Under the pieces are notes generated by a model. The model did no database searches and was not told the origin of the DNA. It worked only from the letters and a program-made list of their open reading frames with translations. 64,000 bases of DNA, from positions 18,804,001-18,868,000 of the forward strand of contig OX335647.2 in NCBI GenBank assembly GCA_946894095.1. The letters run 5' to 3'. A program made the position numbers and the translations under genes. Shown here piece after piece: positions 1 through 11,000 of the stretch. Positions within the stretch are counted from its first letter, which is position 1. The number at the start of each line of letters is the position of its first letter. Source of the stretch: Incurvaria masculella (Eukaryota; Arthropoda; Insecta; Lepidoptera; Incurvariidae).

Positions 1-95
1 TTTCATTTTAATTTCATTTATTTAAACTTCTTGGTAGTCAAACTAGGGTTCCGTTTTCACCCTTTGGGTACGGAACCCTAAAAATAAACAGATAA
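1..95 (-). repeat. LINE 3' tail (reverse) joined to a dispersed-repeat fragment
   Basis: The first 40 bases (TTTCATTTTAATTTCATTT, then the TTGGTAGTCAAACT block) are the reverse complement of the LINE 3' end seen forward near 9,740-9,790 and reversed again near 38,160-38,280. They are followed by a short inverted segment, AGGGTTCCG to CGGAACCCT, which matches the end of the repeat at 28,955-29,112. Both are dispersed repeat ends. No gene is seen here. Confidence 0.6.
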
Positions 96-611
96 TGCCT
101 TCGTGCTGAATGTGTGCAGGGCACGCGGAAACACAATCTGTAAAGTTCTAGTAACATAACGTACTATTATGGTTTTACTATGTCGGAAGCGTTTCGATCG
201 ACCTGCAAGACGAAGCAGAACAAAGACGCTTGTTCTCGAGAAATATCCAAAAGGGAGTCGTTATCATGGGCCAGATAGATTGGATGCGATACAGAACCCT
301 TTCTGTTTACCTGTCCCACCTAAGATCAGAATGTGATTTAGATAATAAAGGAGTTTCGCAAAGTTCAGAAGGCAGGGATAATAGACGAAATGTATTTGAA
401 TACAAGGTTATCGAAACTGTGTTTGAATTTATTCGCACCATTAGGTAGAGTGATGGTGATGCCATATATTTAACGGAGTAGCAAATTCATGTTCTGTTTT
501 TGCAGCTACACTTAAAAATAATACAAAGTCCCACTGCATTTCATTACGTGCATGTCGTACGAGGCGACTAAAGGACAAGGTTTGTTAGCCTCGGTAGACA
601 GTAGGGTGACA
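96..611. other. Unassigned stretch
   Basis: I see no conserved protein, RNA gene or recognisable repeat here. A 72-codon open frame at 230-448 on the plus strand has no domain I recognise and no splice context that would make it convincing. Confidence 0.4.
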
Positions 612-885
612 AATTAGCGAGGTTAAGCAATACTGGGCGTGATAAAACGTGGTTCGAGATGAAATTCCACGACCATTCGACCTTTGAAGCTGGCCGTGTA
701 TCGCATTCCACGTTAAGTTGTAGGTCTCAATCTTTACCAACTAGGTTGTAGGGATCCTGCTCGAGTCGGTTACATCACATTGAATGAGTGATGGTCGAAG
801 CGGAAATTGTCTGTATTTTCCGTCAAGTTCAATATAGCCGTGCAAAGGAACGTACTGACATAATCTGGTTCCCTTGTGATCTTTT
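612..885 (+). repeat. SINE, 5S-rRNA-derived head, degraded
   Basis: The block GAGGTTAAGCAATACTGGGC matches the internal-promoter part of 5S rRNA as carried by the full-length copy at 38,324-38,706. It is followed by the shared body (GATGGTCGAAGCGG, CAGTTCAATGTAGCC-like, GGTTCCC). The copy is diverged and its 3' tail is lost, so it is an old insertion. Confidence 0.7.
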
Positions 886-1067
886 GCGGTAAGATCAGAC
901 AGCATGTATGGTCTTAAGTCACATATTAAAAAATCAATTCTACCACAAACTGTTATTCGGCACAAAGCACTTAAATATTTTTATCGTCATCTAAATATGA
1001 GATGGAAAATCAGGATTTGAAAATTAAATAAAAAATATTGGCTCAAACGGTGATTTTATTGTATTTT

Positions 1068-2341
1068 TATTTTGGGGAAAAAGTTTCTTCGCATTTTTTA
1101 AGAAAATTCAAAACATTTTTTAAATAGGGTTTATTTACATTTAACTAAAGTATGTAGGTACCATTTTGTTCGATAACTTTTTGCCATCTTGTAGGTAGGG
1201 ACATGATCCCATTGCTATAGAAATATTGGGACTTCTGATCAATATACCGCGACAAGTGGTTTTGGCAGTCCTCTCGTGATGTTAACCTGACACTGCCTAA
1301 AGAATTCTGAAGAGACCTAAACAGGTGGAAATCTGAAGGTGCAAGGTCAGGACTATACGGCGGATGCATTAACACCTCCCAGCCAAACTCTCTTAGTTTT
1401 TGCTGAGTGGCTAAAGATGTGTGAGGTCTAGCGTTATCATGATGAAAAACCACACCCCTTCTGTTGATTAATTCCGGCCGCTTTCTCTCAACTTCTTGCT
1501 TTAATCTCATCAGTTGTTCGCAGTAGAGTTCAGAATCGATGGTCCTGCCTGGTGGTAACAGCTCATAATGAATAATGCCCTTCCAATCCCACCACACACA
1601 CAGCATCACCTTGTTGCGAGTTAACCCGGGTTTCGCCACAGTCTGTGAAGCTTGACCGGCCTTTTTCGCACGTTCTTGTCGTACGTGATCCACTTTTCAT
1701 CACCAGTTATCAGCTTCTTCAAAAATGGTTCGGTTTCATTACGTCGTAATAAAGAATCACAAATGAGTACACGGTTCATTAGGTTTCTTTCAGTGAGCTC
1801 GTGAGGTACCCAAATATCGAGCTTTTTTGTGTACCCAGTTTTTTTCAAATGCGCCAAAACTGTTTTGTGGTCAATTCCTAGTTCTTCAGCTACGTCGTAA
1901 CTACTGATATGCCGATCTTGCTCCACTTTTTCAAAAATGGCATCCATTTTATCCGTAATAGGGCGGCCAGAGCGACGTGCATCTTTGACATCAAAATTTC
2001 CGGATTGAAAACGCTTAAACCAAATTTGTGCTACTCTCACAGACACTGCACTAGGTCCATAAACATCGCAAATTTTTTTCGCGGCTTGCGTTGCATTTTT
2101 ACCTTTTTTGTAGTAAAATTTTAAAATGTATCGAATTTCTTCATTAGATTCACTCATTTTGACAGTACGAAAAACAAATGAGAATCACACATTTTCCTAA
2201 TTTGAATTTGGAATTATGTTCTTTAAAATTTAAACTTTCAATGATAACAAAACCAGCCAGATACAAATAGTATAGCCAAAGAGATTTTATTACAAGTTCA
2301 TACATACTATAATGCGAAAAGACTTTTTCCCCGACCTATTA
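1068..2341 (-). mobile_element. mariner-type transposon with both inverted ends
   Basis: A transposase-coding region sits between terminal inverted repeats. The left end has GGGGAAAAAGTTTCTTCGCA (1,074-1,093) and the right end, read on the minus strand, has GGGGAAAAAGTCTTTTCGCA. TA dinucleotides lie just outside, as expected for Tc1/mariner insertion. The outermost bases of the left end are degraded. The size, about 1.27 kb, is normal for mariner. The transposase is frameshifted, so this copy is probably not autonomous, although its inverted ends are still recognisable. Confidence 0.9.
1145..2157 (-). pseudogene. mariner transposase, broken by one frameshift
   Basis: The transposase would cut and paste the surrounding element at TA sites. 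The frame opening at 2,157 (MSESNEEIRYILKFYYKKGK) carries the N-terminal helix-turn-helix region and the first catalytic Asp in ITGDEKWITYD. The frame ending at 1,145 carries the second Asp in VVFHHDNARPHTS and the third in SPDLAPSDFHLF. There are 34 residues between the second and third Asp, which gives the DD34D signature of mariner. The two frames are offset by one base near 1,660-1,668, in a run of T on the plus strand, and a few residues usually found after the first catalytic motif also seem to be lost. Apart from that break, all three catalytic Asp are kept, so the inactivation looks recent. The total length, about 340 codons, equals the family norm. Confidence 0.92.
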
Positions 2342-3209
2342 CATTTGTCCATATACAATTCGCAACTGGATTAATTGACCGATGCAGCTATGGAAGTACA
2401 TTTGTTTATAATAATTAATTCCTGTATGGACGCTGCAGCGTCCAAAATGTTGGCAAGATAATAGAGAGTTTAAAGTATTCACTTCCGGTTAAGGGTAAAG
2501 ATGAACAGTGAAAATACTTGGTGAACTTATGTATGTGAACAATGGCTAACATATTGTAAATACTTTAAGGAAATCACAGGAAGGGAACATTTTAAGTTTT
2601 TGCAAGCCAGTCTGTAAAACTGCTTGGAAATTAGTAGAAATTCAATTATAACGAACAACTCCAAAGCATATATGTATACTTTTAGGCATTGTTCTAATCC
2701 AGATTAAAAAATGCGATGGAATAAGGAACACACTTATAAGAAGATATACCAAAATTAAAGGCAACATCGTTCATGCAAAAATAAAAGTAGAAGGGGGCTG
2801 TACATCATAGAAGGACTACGGATGAGCTGTGAACGAAGAGTTGTGAACGAGGCGCAGAGATGAGAGTCTGCAGAGGGTATTTTCTGCCAGCAATCTTATT
2901 TCTGGCAGAAAATGGACATGAAATTCAAAGCAGAGGAACATTCTGAATGTACTCAATAAAACAGATTCAAAGTTAAACATTATAATATTGAATGCCAGTT
3001 AAAGGTTATTATACTATAAAATAATCGTAATTAGTATAAAGACATTAGGTATTCATTAGTTCTTAATAGGTTATGTATACATTTATGAGACTTATTTGTA
3101 TTCCAATAAATGACTTCATTATTTTTACGTTGAAATGAAAGTGTTTGCTTCGGTTTGAATCCTGCGTTTGGCTCCAGCAGTCACGTAGACCGACCGACCA
3201 CGCAGAAAT
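2342..3209. other. Unassigned stretch
   Basis: AT-rich DNA downstream of the MBF2-type gene (which is on the minus strand). I see no gene, conserved repeat or RNA feature. Confidence 0.4.
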
Positions 3210-3385
3210 CTATCTCCCATAAATGTAGATCGCGAAGTCCATGGCGCCTCCTCGCCGCGTCTTCAGGTGTATCCTGACGTAGCGTTGGCCGACTCCGCCC
3301 GAAGACACGTTGGCGTAGCCTCCCTTGCCGTTTGTGAAGCGGTCGCGTATCGAGATGGCCGTGATGTTTAGAGGTTGGGCCCAGC
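3210..3385 (-). CDS. MBF2-type gene, terminal exon
   Basis: This exon encodes the conserved C-terminal half of the MBF2-type protein, ending FAIYIYGR and stop. The acceptor AG is at 3,387-3,386 on the minus strand, behind a pyrimidine tract. The open frame upstream of the acceptor has no conserved residues and is intron. Confidence 0.85.
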
Positions 3386-6300
3386 CTGGGAAAAGAAAAT
3401 CTTTATTTTTGGCAAAGGAATCATGTATAGTAACAATAATATGACTATCCTTTAAAACTAGCATTAAAGGTTCTCACTGCTATATTAATAAACTCATAAG
3501 ATCAGAACTATGAGATAAGAAGTATTTTAGTGGGACCCTGGTAATCGGAAAATCTGAAAAGATGGAGATCTGGCACGTTTTAAAAACGTTAATTTCTAGA
3601 AAACGAAAAACGTGGGTTGCGTGACGGCCATACATCTTCCACTCTTTAATATTATCAATTACACCTCAGGTTTCTTGTTTTCGAGAAAATGGAATTTTTT
3701 ATTGCAGTCATCCGGTTCTTAATTTTTTTTATTGCAAGCATGTATCACATCGCGAAAATGTGTACTGAATTGAAAGTGAGTTAATATAAACGTGTTAAAA
3801 ATATTCGGGTGTAATCGATTTATGAATTGGTAGATTTGAAGGACCCTAAAATATTAAAGTAATTAACTGCTGTTGATTGACGTGGTGCAATGAAATTAAT
3901 CAGTCAGTTCAATAATTGGAACTTCATAAAGGCATACAGAGATATTTTCAAGGCCATGCCTGGACAGGAAATAAAATTATTGGTATGTGCAGCGCAACAA
4001 AGTGAGCATATTAAGTAGGAAATTTATGAAACGATGATCCGAAGAGAAATAAATCTGATACAGGATAATCGGAAACAGAATTGTTAACTTAGAACCTAGT
4101 TCCCGGGAACTACGAAACCTCGTTACATCTGCAATTAGACACGAGAAGGTGGCCTACCATGAACATTTTGTCAACGCAAATCTAAAAGACCCTAAACGAC
4201 TCTGGAGCACTCTCAAACAAAACTCATCCATACCACTGAACAGAAATGACACTGAGATACCACAGCACCTATGCAACCCTGACGAACTCAATAATATGTT
4301 TTTGGATGCACCCGGAAGTACGACAGACAATACGGACCTCATACGAAAATACACAGACAACAGACTATACCATGACGAATTTGCTCTGACATTAGTAGAT
4401 TCGAGTCACATTGCAAAAATTATTAGCAACATTACATCGGAAGCATGTGGGATGAATGAAATGACACTGAGATACCACAGCACCTATGCAACCCTGACGA
4501 ACTCAATAATATGTTTTTGGATGCACCCGGAAGTACGACAGACAATACGGACCTCATACGAAAATACACAGACAACAGACTATACCATGACGAATTTGCT
4601 CTGACATTAGTAGATTCGAGTCACATTGCAAAAATTATTAGCAACATTACATCGGAAGCATGTGGGATAGACAACACGACAATAACCATGATTAAAATGA
4701 CCTTATCTTGCACACTTGAAGTAATCACTTTCATGTTAAACTCATCCATGCGTTTAGGCAAGTTTCCAGAAATTTGGAAACTTGCATTAGTAAAACCTGT
4801 ACCTAAAAAGGAATCAGTCAACGAATTAAAGGATTTAAGACCTATCAGCATACTGCCAGTGCTGTCGAAGGTACTGGAGAGAGTGGTAAATGCCCAGCTA
4901 ACAGAATATTTACACAATAAGTCGGTAATACCATCATTCCAATCCGGTTTCAGGAAAAACCATGGCACAGAAACGGCTTTATTCGAAGTTAAGGACCAGA
5001 TAATAAGCGCAGCCGATATAGGAAAGGGCTCTGCCTTGGTTCTGCTGGATTTCTCTAGAGCTTTCGACACACTGAACACAAATCTCCTGTTAGCAAAATT
5101 ATACCACTATGGTGCATCGCCAGAAAGTATGGAATGGTTTACGAGCTTTCTCAGGGGTCGATCGCAGATAACAGTATGTCCTGATAAAAATGGAGTAGCC
5201 GGCAGATCAAAAACAAGAAGCTTAGAACGCGGTGTACCGCAAGGTTCATGCCTGTCACCTATTCTATATAGTCTTTATACCGCAGACATGCTGCAAACCC
5301 TGCAGCACTGTGCTGGGCACATGTTCGCGGACGACACGCAACTTATAGCGTCATTCCCACCAGCGGAGACAACGTCTGCTGTCGACCGAATTAACAAAGA
5401 TCTAGCTAGACTCTTGTGCACAGTTAAAGATCACGGTCTGCTGCTGAACCCAGATAAGTCGCAGGTAATTATTGCGGGTACGAAAACCCAGATAGACCGG
5501 ATATTGGAACTTCAACCGAAAATATTAATAAATCATATTCCAATAGAAATTGTTCCTAAGGCTCGTAACTTGGGTATCATATTCGATGGGACCCTACGTT
5601 TTGAAGAACACGTTAAAATGAAAATTAGGAACTGTTTTTTTAGACTTAAAGTATTATACGATATTAGAGACTACATTTCAGAACAAGCAAGACGACTGTT
5701 GGTAGAATCATTAGTTCTTTCTCAACTAAAGTACTGCGATATAGTATATGGGCCCAGCCTTTTAAATCGTACAGAATGCGCTATTCAACGAATGCAAAAC
5801 GCGTGCATCCGGTACTGTTATAAAGTAAATAGACGTGCTCATGTCACTCCCATATACAACGATCAAGGTATTATCAAAATGAAAGCACGCCGCCTACTAA
5901 ATTTACAATGCATGATTTTTAAAATTATACACAACAGATCACCAGAATACCTATACAATAAGTTAAAATGGACTAAAGAAACACACAAACATGACACAAG
6001 GGCTCAATGCTTTCCACTCCAGATTCCACGACACTTCTCTGCGTTGTTCAGAGGCAGTTTCAAATATGCGGCATCTAAATGCTGGAATGACATTCCACCG
6101 CCTATAAGGGCAAAAGAAGGTATTACAGCGTTTAGAACTGCGTGTAAGAAACTGTTACTAGAGCAGCAAAGAAGGAATAGTAAAATCTGAGTGGATCAGC
6201 CTACAAAGCATGTTTAATAGAATTAATTTTATTGTATTGTGTTACCTAACAAATTACTAATGTATATATATTATCGCCAAACAAAAATAAACATTTTATA

Positions 6301-7016
6301 GCATTTATTATAAGCATTATATTACAGCACACACACACCCTCACACACCCTCTCACACCCTCACACACCCTCACACCACTTCACACCACTTCACACATAG
6401 GTCCTAGCTGAAAAACAGCAGCCTGTATAGTTAGACTAGCAAGGCAAGCTGAGCTAGCGCCATTTGGCATACAACACGACGAACTATCCACATTGTTGAC
6501 AAGTTTTCATTAAATAAATATGTAATACAGTCAGTTATGTTGTATGAACCAATAAAGATTTTGAGTTTTGAGTTTGAGTTTGAGAGTTTGAGTTAGTTTG
6601 ATGAACGACTCATGCAATAAATCAAATGATTGCGGAATTAACAAATGCAAATAAATTAATATCATAGGTGCGGTCTCTGGCTTCCGAGAACCATCCGATC
6701 GCCATTTTTTTTGTAGATTAAGTGGCAAAGTCACTGCTGTGTTATTTAGATATAACCAGAAGTAGGGGGTTTTATTACAGATATTTTCTTAAGACGTCTG
6801 TTATATAAATACAATAAATCAAACAAAAATACCTGAAGAAGGAAATTCGATCTCGCCAGTCCTCACAGTTAAGGGTATGGAAGATTTCGTGTAATTGCTC
6901 TTGTAGAGAAGTCTATCATTTAGACTAATGGTTCCCATGTTCAAGTTGTGGCTTTGACAGTCGATGGTACTCAGAAATATAAAGAGGAAAATTGATGCAA
7001 AACACTTGAAATACAT
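3210..7016 (-). CDS. MBF2-family secreted protein gene (two coding exons)
   Basis: The predicted protein is a small secreted protein of the insect MBF2 / 'probable salivary secreted peptide' family; the biochemical role of most members is unknown. Exon 1 (7016 to 6833) starts MYFKCFASIFLFIFLSTIDC, a clear signal peptide. It ends at a CAG|GTATTT donor in phase 1. Exon 2 (3385 to 3210) follows a TTTTCTTTTCCCAG acceptor and joins in phase to give G-WAQPLNIT. The conserved core is then RDRFTNGKGGYANVSSGG, followed by a VRIHLKTRRG block, ending FAIYIYGR. The total is 360 coding bases, or 119 residues, normal for the family. The GGY, SGGVG and RIHLK.RRG blocks and the terminal YGR are the family hallmarks. 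The 3.4-kb intron contains a LINE insertion in the opposite orientation. The reading frame is intact, so the gene is probably functional. Confidence 0.85.
4243..4668 (+). repeat. Tandem duplication of 211 bp inside the LINE ORF2
   Basis: Bases 4,243-4,453 recur at 4,458-4,668 with no difference that I could see, separated by GAAT. The 215-bp offset is not a multiple of three, so the reading frame shifts between copies. The first copy therefore ends at a stop at 4,604 and the frame must restart in the second. Confidence 0.9.
4511..6190 (+). pseudogene. LINE ORF2 reverse transcriptase, truncated
   Basis: This long open frame encodes the reverse transcriptase of the resident LINE. Visible motifs are KPVPKKES and LRPISILPVLSKVLERVV (fingers), LLDFSRAFDTLN with the first catalytic Asp, GVPQGSCLSPILYSLY, and FADDTQLI, the catalytic YXDD-box equivalent. 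A thumb region follows (NPDKSQVIIAGTK, LGIIFDGTLRFEEH). The C-terminal part has the conserved FKYAASKCWNDIPPPIR block that closes Jockey/CR1-type ORF2 proteins. The frame is uninterrupted from 4,511, but the true ORF2 should extend upstream. It is cut off by a 211-bp internal duplication that shifts frame and, further upstream, by 5' truncation near 4,099. All polymerase motifs remain intact. Confidence 0.88.
6326..6402 (+). repeat. CA/CACACC microsatellite
   Basis: An irregular tract of CACACACCCT and CACACCACTT units, simple-sequence DNA. Confidence 0.85.
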
Positions 7017-7090
7017 TGCAATGTGGTACTAATCGCTTGATATCACGAGGAAAAATACTAGACTAACCTGATATCTGTTGCGACAAGGGT

Positions 7091-7097
7091 TAATATA
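7091..7097 (-). promoter_or_regulatory. Possible TATA box of the MBF2-type gene
   Basis: On the minus strand the sequence AGTATATTAACCC lies about 75-80 bases upstream of the start codon. An ATCAGG initiator-like sequence follows about 25 bases later. This is position- and motif-based only, so the call is tentative. Confidence 0.3.
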
Positions 7098-7378
7098 CTG
7101 TTCACTGTAGCCTGCATGATAACGATTAAAAGATAGGAGATTTGAAGAAAAAACTTTGCAAACATATGATCACATCTTACTGAGAATTCAGTTTAATGTT
7201 ATCTTCAACAATGTGTGCTTCGATAATTGCAAGTACGTTTTAAGAAATATCACATTTCTTATTTCTATTTCTTAACATTAAATAAGTACATTGCATTTCA
7301 ACGGAAATTCTGAGAATCCTAAAAACGATAACGTCGGGTTATATGCATCATTCCCTGTTCGATTTTACGCCCAGTTTC

Positions 7379-7643
7379 CTTTTTTTTTATGTGACTGGAC
7401 ACGATGGCTAATACCACACCTTCTGTCATGGTATTAGCCCAACACACCACATGGGAACTAGGTGCCATGCCAGGACCTTCCTTATATTGCACGGCTACAT
7501 TGAACTGGATGGAAAATGTGAGTAAGGAAGGGGACCTACAGTTTAACGTGGAATCCGAACCACGGCCAGCCTCTCTCAACGGTCTAATGGTCACCCATCC
7601 AAGACCAGACCGGACCCCGCGTTGCTTAACTTCAGAGAGCGGA
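7379..7643 (-). repeat. SINE, 5S-head type, internally deleted
   Basis: On the minus strand this has the 5S-like head (TTAAGCAACGCGGGGTCC), the GGCTGGCCGTGGTTCGGATT joint and the tail CTAATACCATGACAGAAGGT with a terminal A run (T run at 7,379). About 85 bases of body (the ACCATCGCATTGGATGAA region) are missing compared with 38,324-38,706. The open frames on either strand here are shadows of the SINE. Confidence 0.88.
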
Positions 7644-7743
7644 GGCTTGCTTGCCCAAGGATTAAGCTGGTTTTCCAGCAAGTAAATTTTGGGTTTCGTA
7701 ACAGAGTCAACTGAATAATAATAAAAGTACAACTAGATATACT

Positions 7744-8634
7744 CTAGATGTACATATTCGATGAAAATGAGGTATTAACATATGTGTTATGCATGGTAAA
7801 TATACAATGACCATTGCATGCACACACAAATAGAGTAGCATTTACTAAGTACTACCTGAAGAAAATATTAGAAGTTACATATCTATTATTTAGACATGTT
7901 TTTACGAATTAAACGTTTCACGACTGGCGCTTGTAAAATGTTATTCCGTCCGAATTTGTATATAATAAATAATATAGCGAAAGGATCTTTGTTCCCACCG
8001 GGTGTCCCACGAAACCTCTCGAGCGAATTAAGATAATTATAAACAGGAGAACTTGAGAAGCAACATTGTTAAAAGCAAATGCTTATATTTTTTCAATTTG
8101 TTAACATTAAAATTGGCCATATTTAGGAGAAGGCTCAACGATATGATTTTAAAATTAAAGTAACTTAATTTTTTACTCAATAACATATTTACAATATTTT
8201 ATTTGCATGTAAATTCGAGGGGAAGCACAATCATAAAAACATACAGTCATACTCTACACGGGAACGCACCATAAAGTCCAAAAAGCATAAGGTCCTAAAC
8301 ATATACCGTCCAAAACACTTATATTAGGTTGGATTTTAGGATATAACACGGATATTAGGTTAGCTAAGGTTAGGTTAGATTATATGCATTTTATAATACA
8401 CACGAAAAATACATACTTTTGGATGTTTTGGTTTACTTATGCTTTTTGGACTTACTGAAGGGGTCGCCCCCTCTACATCATCATAATGAAAGGCATCGGT
8501 GGGCCACGAAGGCAGCGGCAGTTAGTGTGTTCTGCCTCCCGGCGGGGCCCGCAGTCCATACCATTACATTGTTAGATAAGTTCCTGGCAACTTGGGCAAA
8601 TGTGAATTATTGTTTAAGTTAGGAGCGTCTTTAT
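7744..8634. other. Unassigned stretch
   Basis: No gene is recognised. A short run of TTAGG-like words (TTAGGTTAGCTAAGGTTAGG) occurs near 8,355-8,375; it is too irregular to call a telomeric array. Confidence 0.35.
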
Positions 8635-8989
8635 ACTGTTTACCTTGTCGCCTGCTCTATGCTAAGTGATTAAGAATGCTCCAGTCGACTCTACTGGAAA
8701 AGATGTAGAGAAGATATTGTTTGTTTAAAGTATTTGAAACTTGCAACCTTCAGTTATATTTTGTTTTATTATTAACTTTTATTTTATGATTAGCCCGATG
8801 CTATGTTTGTTTTCTTTCTGAAATAATAGCCCTTTAAAATTCTTTTATATTACATGTGAAATGCGGTGCTGGGTACATATCTAGTAAATTAGTATTAAAT
8901 TGTCTTTTGTATCTTAATCATGTCTGTATCTGTTTGCTTTTCCAAATAAATAAATAAAATAAAATAAAATAAAAAATAAAATATTTAGG
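8635..8989 (+). repeat. Probable LINE 3' UTR ending in an AATAA-rich tail
   Basis: The segment ends CCAAATAAATAAATAAAATA, the kind of A-rich simple repeat that ends insect non-LTR elements. No coding part is recognisable upstream. Confidence 0.45.
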
Positions 8990-9655
8990 GACTTTTTCAC
9001 CTACTGCTTATTAGCTTACTCACCACATATTAATGGCCTTTCTTAGCTGCTTGCAATCGATACTAGTACAAGATAATCAGCACTTTATTGTCGATGAAAA
9101 TAAATCAGCACTCGGAGAAAACCAGGCTTGATGTCTTATTAAAATATTTCTGAATTTTCAATTGCCTTCCATCTTTCTTTGCTTGCTGAATCTGGTTTCT
9201 GGGTTACTGTCTCTTCTACCAACATCAAAAATCAGTACAAATATTTTTTTTTCGATTTTCTAGTATTCAAGGAGCCTCACACAGATATGACTCACTGCAT
9301 CCTATTCTAAATTTCTGAAATATGTGAAAGCCAAATATGATAGGTATGAGATATTCTCGTTGGTCAGTATAAATTTTAATGTCTTATTTAAGTTTGTGTT
9401 TTTAATGATCTTTTTGTTTAAATAATGCAAGTTTTTCATGTTATCTTAAAAATGTTTGATTATTACATGTAAATGTATAATTAAAAAAAAATTTTTTTTT
9501 TTTAAATATTTACAGAAGTGTTGTCTTTTGATATTTCGGTTTTTTTATTCATAAATAAATAAAATATATTCCAGTCATAATAAGTAATATTTTAAAGCCA
9601 ATTGTAGTTAGTCAATTATATTTAAATCCGTTAAGGTAATATGTATATGTGAATC
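8990..9655. other. Unassigned AT-rich stretch
   Basis: Very AT-rich, with homopolymer runs near 9,480-9,505. Nothing recognisable. Confidence 0.35.
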
Positions 9656-9792
9656 AGTTTCTTTGCGGGTTCTTGCAGAAGTTTCTTTGCGGGTTCTTCT
9701 TTACTGGGTTGATCGAATCCCCGGATCTTTGTGACGTAGCTTGGTGTAGTTTGACTACCAAAAAGTTTAAATAAATGAAATGAAATGAAAAG
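9656..9792 (+). repeat. LINE 3' end with GAAAT-type tail
   Basis: Contains two direct copies of AGTTTCTTTGCGGGTTCTT, then GTAGTTTGACTACCAAAAAG and the tail AAATGAAATGAAATGAAAA. The same 3' end occurs reversed at 38,158-38,280 and at the window start, so this is a dispersed LINE family, present here only as tails. Confidence 0.65.
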
Positions 9793-10769
9793 TTAAATTA
9801 AAGATTATCTCCTTTATCTGAAGATTAGCCAGTTAGCTAACGGGCAAATGTGTTTTGGTTTTTGATAAACCATGCAGTTAATCGAAGATTCCCTATAATA
9901 AACAGATTGACGATCAAGCGTTAGTTAATGGGAAGTGAATACAATATGTACTTGATGAATGTATTACTGTTACAATTGGAAATAATTTTGAAAATCAAGA
10001 AAGGTTGACAAGCTAGGCTAGGATACTTTTTTTTTTCTTTTAAAGTGCCCGCGATTTATAGCTCTCTCTTTCACAACCGTTGTTGTATATGTTACAAAAG
10101 TTTCAAAATTAAAAAAGTAAATTAAACGTACTATCGACGACGTAATTCCAGTAGCAGCCTACGGTCGGGTTTGTTTTGCACATGTGGCGTGCCCCTTCCC
10201 CCACCGACCGGTTTTCAGGCAAGGCGTTCTAGAGCAATAAACATTTGTCTAAATGAATATATTTCATTAAAAACGATTGCCGTTTGTACAAAAAAAAAAC
10301 ATTGACGGACATGAATTACAGAACATTTAGCGATAACTTCATAACACTTGACTGTTGTCCTCTCCATTGTATTCGATTTCGTGGCTGAGTTCCTGTGCAA
10401 ACTGAACTCTTGAGATAGTGTACAGAACTAGTCAAATTCCCGGTTGCTCCTGCAGTTGTGAACTTAAATAACTTATGAAGTATCGGTCAATAGCTTTGTT
10501 GTGAGAGGACGGGCCCAGATTACGACGTAAGCCCGACTGTAATTATCATTTATTATTATTAAATGTGTATTTAACATGAAATATTGTTGATTGCGGCAAC
10601 CATTTTATAGGGATCACTACGATATTGCAGATCAACGCATAAAGTGAATAGTCATGGATTGATAATATTATCAAGATTGTTTGGATTAAATATGAGTTAA
10701 ATAAATGAGACATATATTTATTAGGAAAGAAAGGCAAGCACGTTATTGAGAACAAAAATAATCCATACC
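9793..10769. other. Unassigned stretch
   Basis: No gene or known repeat is seen. Short open frames on the minus strand (10,215-10,400 and 10,546-10,755) show no recognisable family. Confidence 0.35.
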
Positions 10770-11000
10770 AATATTATAAATGAGAAAGTAACTTTGTCTG
10801 TCTGTCTGCCGCCTAAACCGCTGAACCAATTTTGATGAAATTTGTATAGAGATCATGTAAACCTTGAGAAAGGACATAGGCTACATTTTGTACCGAAAAT
10901 TATACTCAAAGGGGGGTGAAAGTTGTATCGGGAACTCACATAACATAAAATGTCAGGTTATCAGGCCGAAATGACATTGACCCGATTGGAGCCAGGTGCC
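10770..11000 (+). repeat. Dispersed repeat with CTGT tract
   Basis: GTAACTTTGTCTGTCTGTCT followed by CGCCTAAACCGCTGAACCAA and TTTTGATGAAATTTG is a sequence that recurs widely in lepidopteran genomes, from my general knowledge. I cannot assign the element class. Confidence 0.5.

Larger units (their letters stand above)
4099..6600 (+). mobile_element. 5'-truncated non-LTR retrotransposon (Jockey/CR1-like)
   Basis: The coding part begins in mid-ORF2 with RNLVTSAIRHEK, the linker typical of Jockey/CR1-group elements. It runs through a full reverse-transcriptase domain to a stop at 6,190. A 3' UTR follows and the element appears to end with CCAATAAAG and a (TTTGAG)n tail near 6,550-6,600. ORF1, the endonuclease and the 5' UTR are absent, which is ordinary 5' truncation. 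The exact clade is not assigned; the 6,326-6,402 microsatellite sits inside the 3' part. Confidence 0.8.
3386..6832 (-). other. Intron of the MBF2-type gene
   Basis: Bounded by GT (6,832-6,831) and AG (3,387-3,386) on the minus strand. It hosts a plus-strand LINE at about 4,099-6,600 and a CA-rich microsatellite. The parts at 3,388-4,098 and 6,601-6,830 show nothing recognisable. Confidence 0.75.

Noticed and set aside
8419..8622. 67-codon plus-strand frame
   Set aside because: No conserved domain; the segment leads into a probable LINE 3' UTR.
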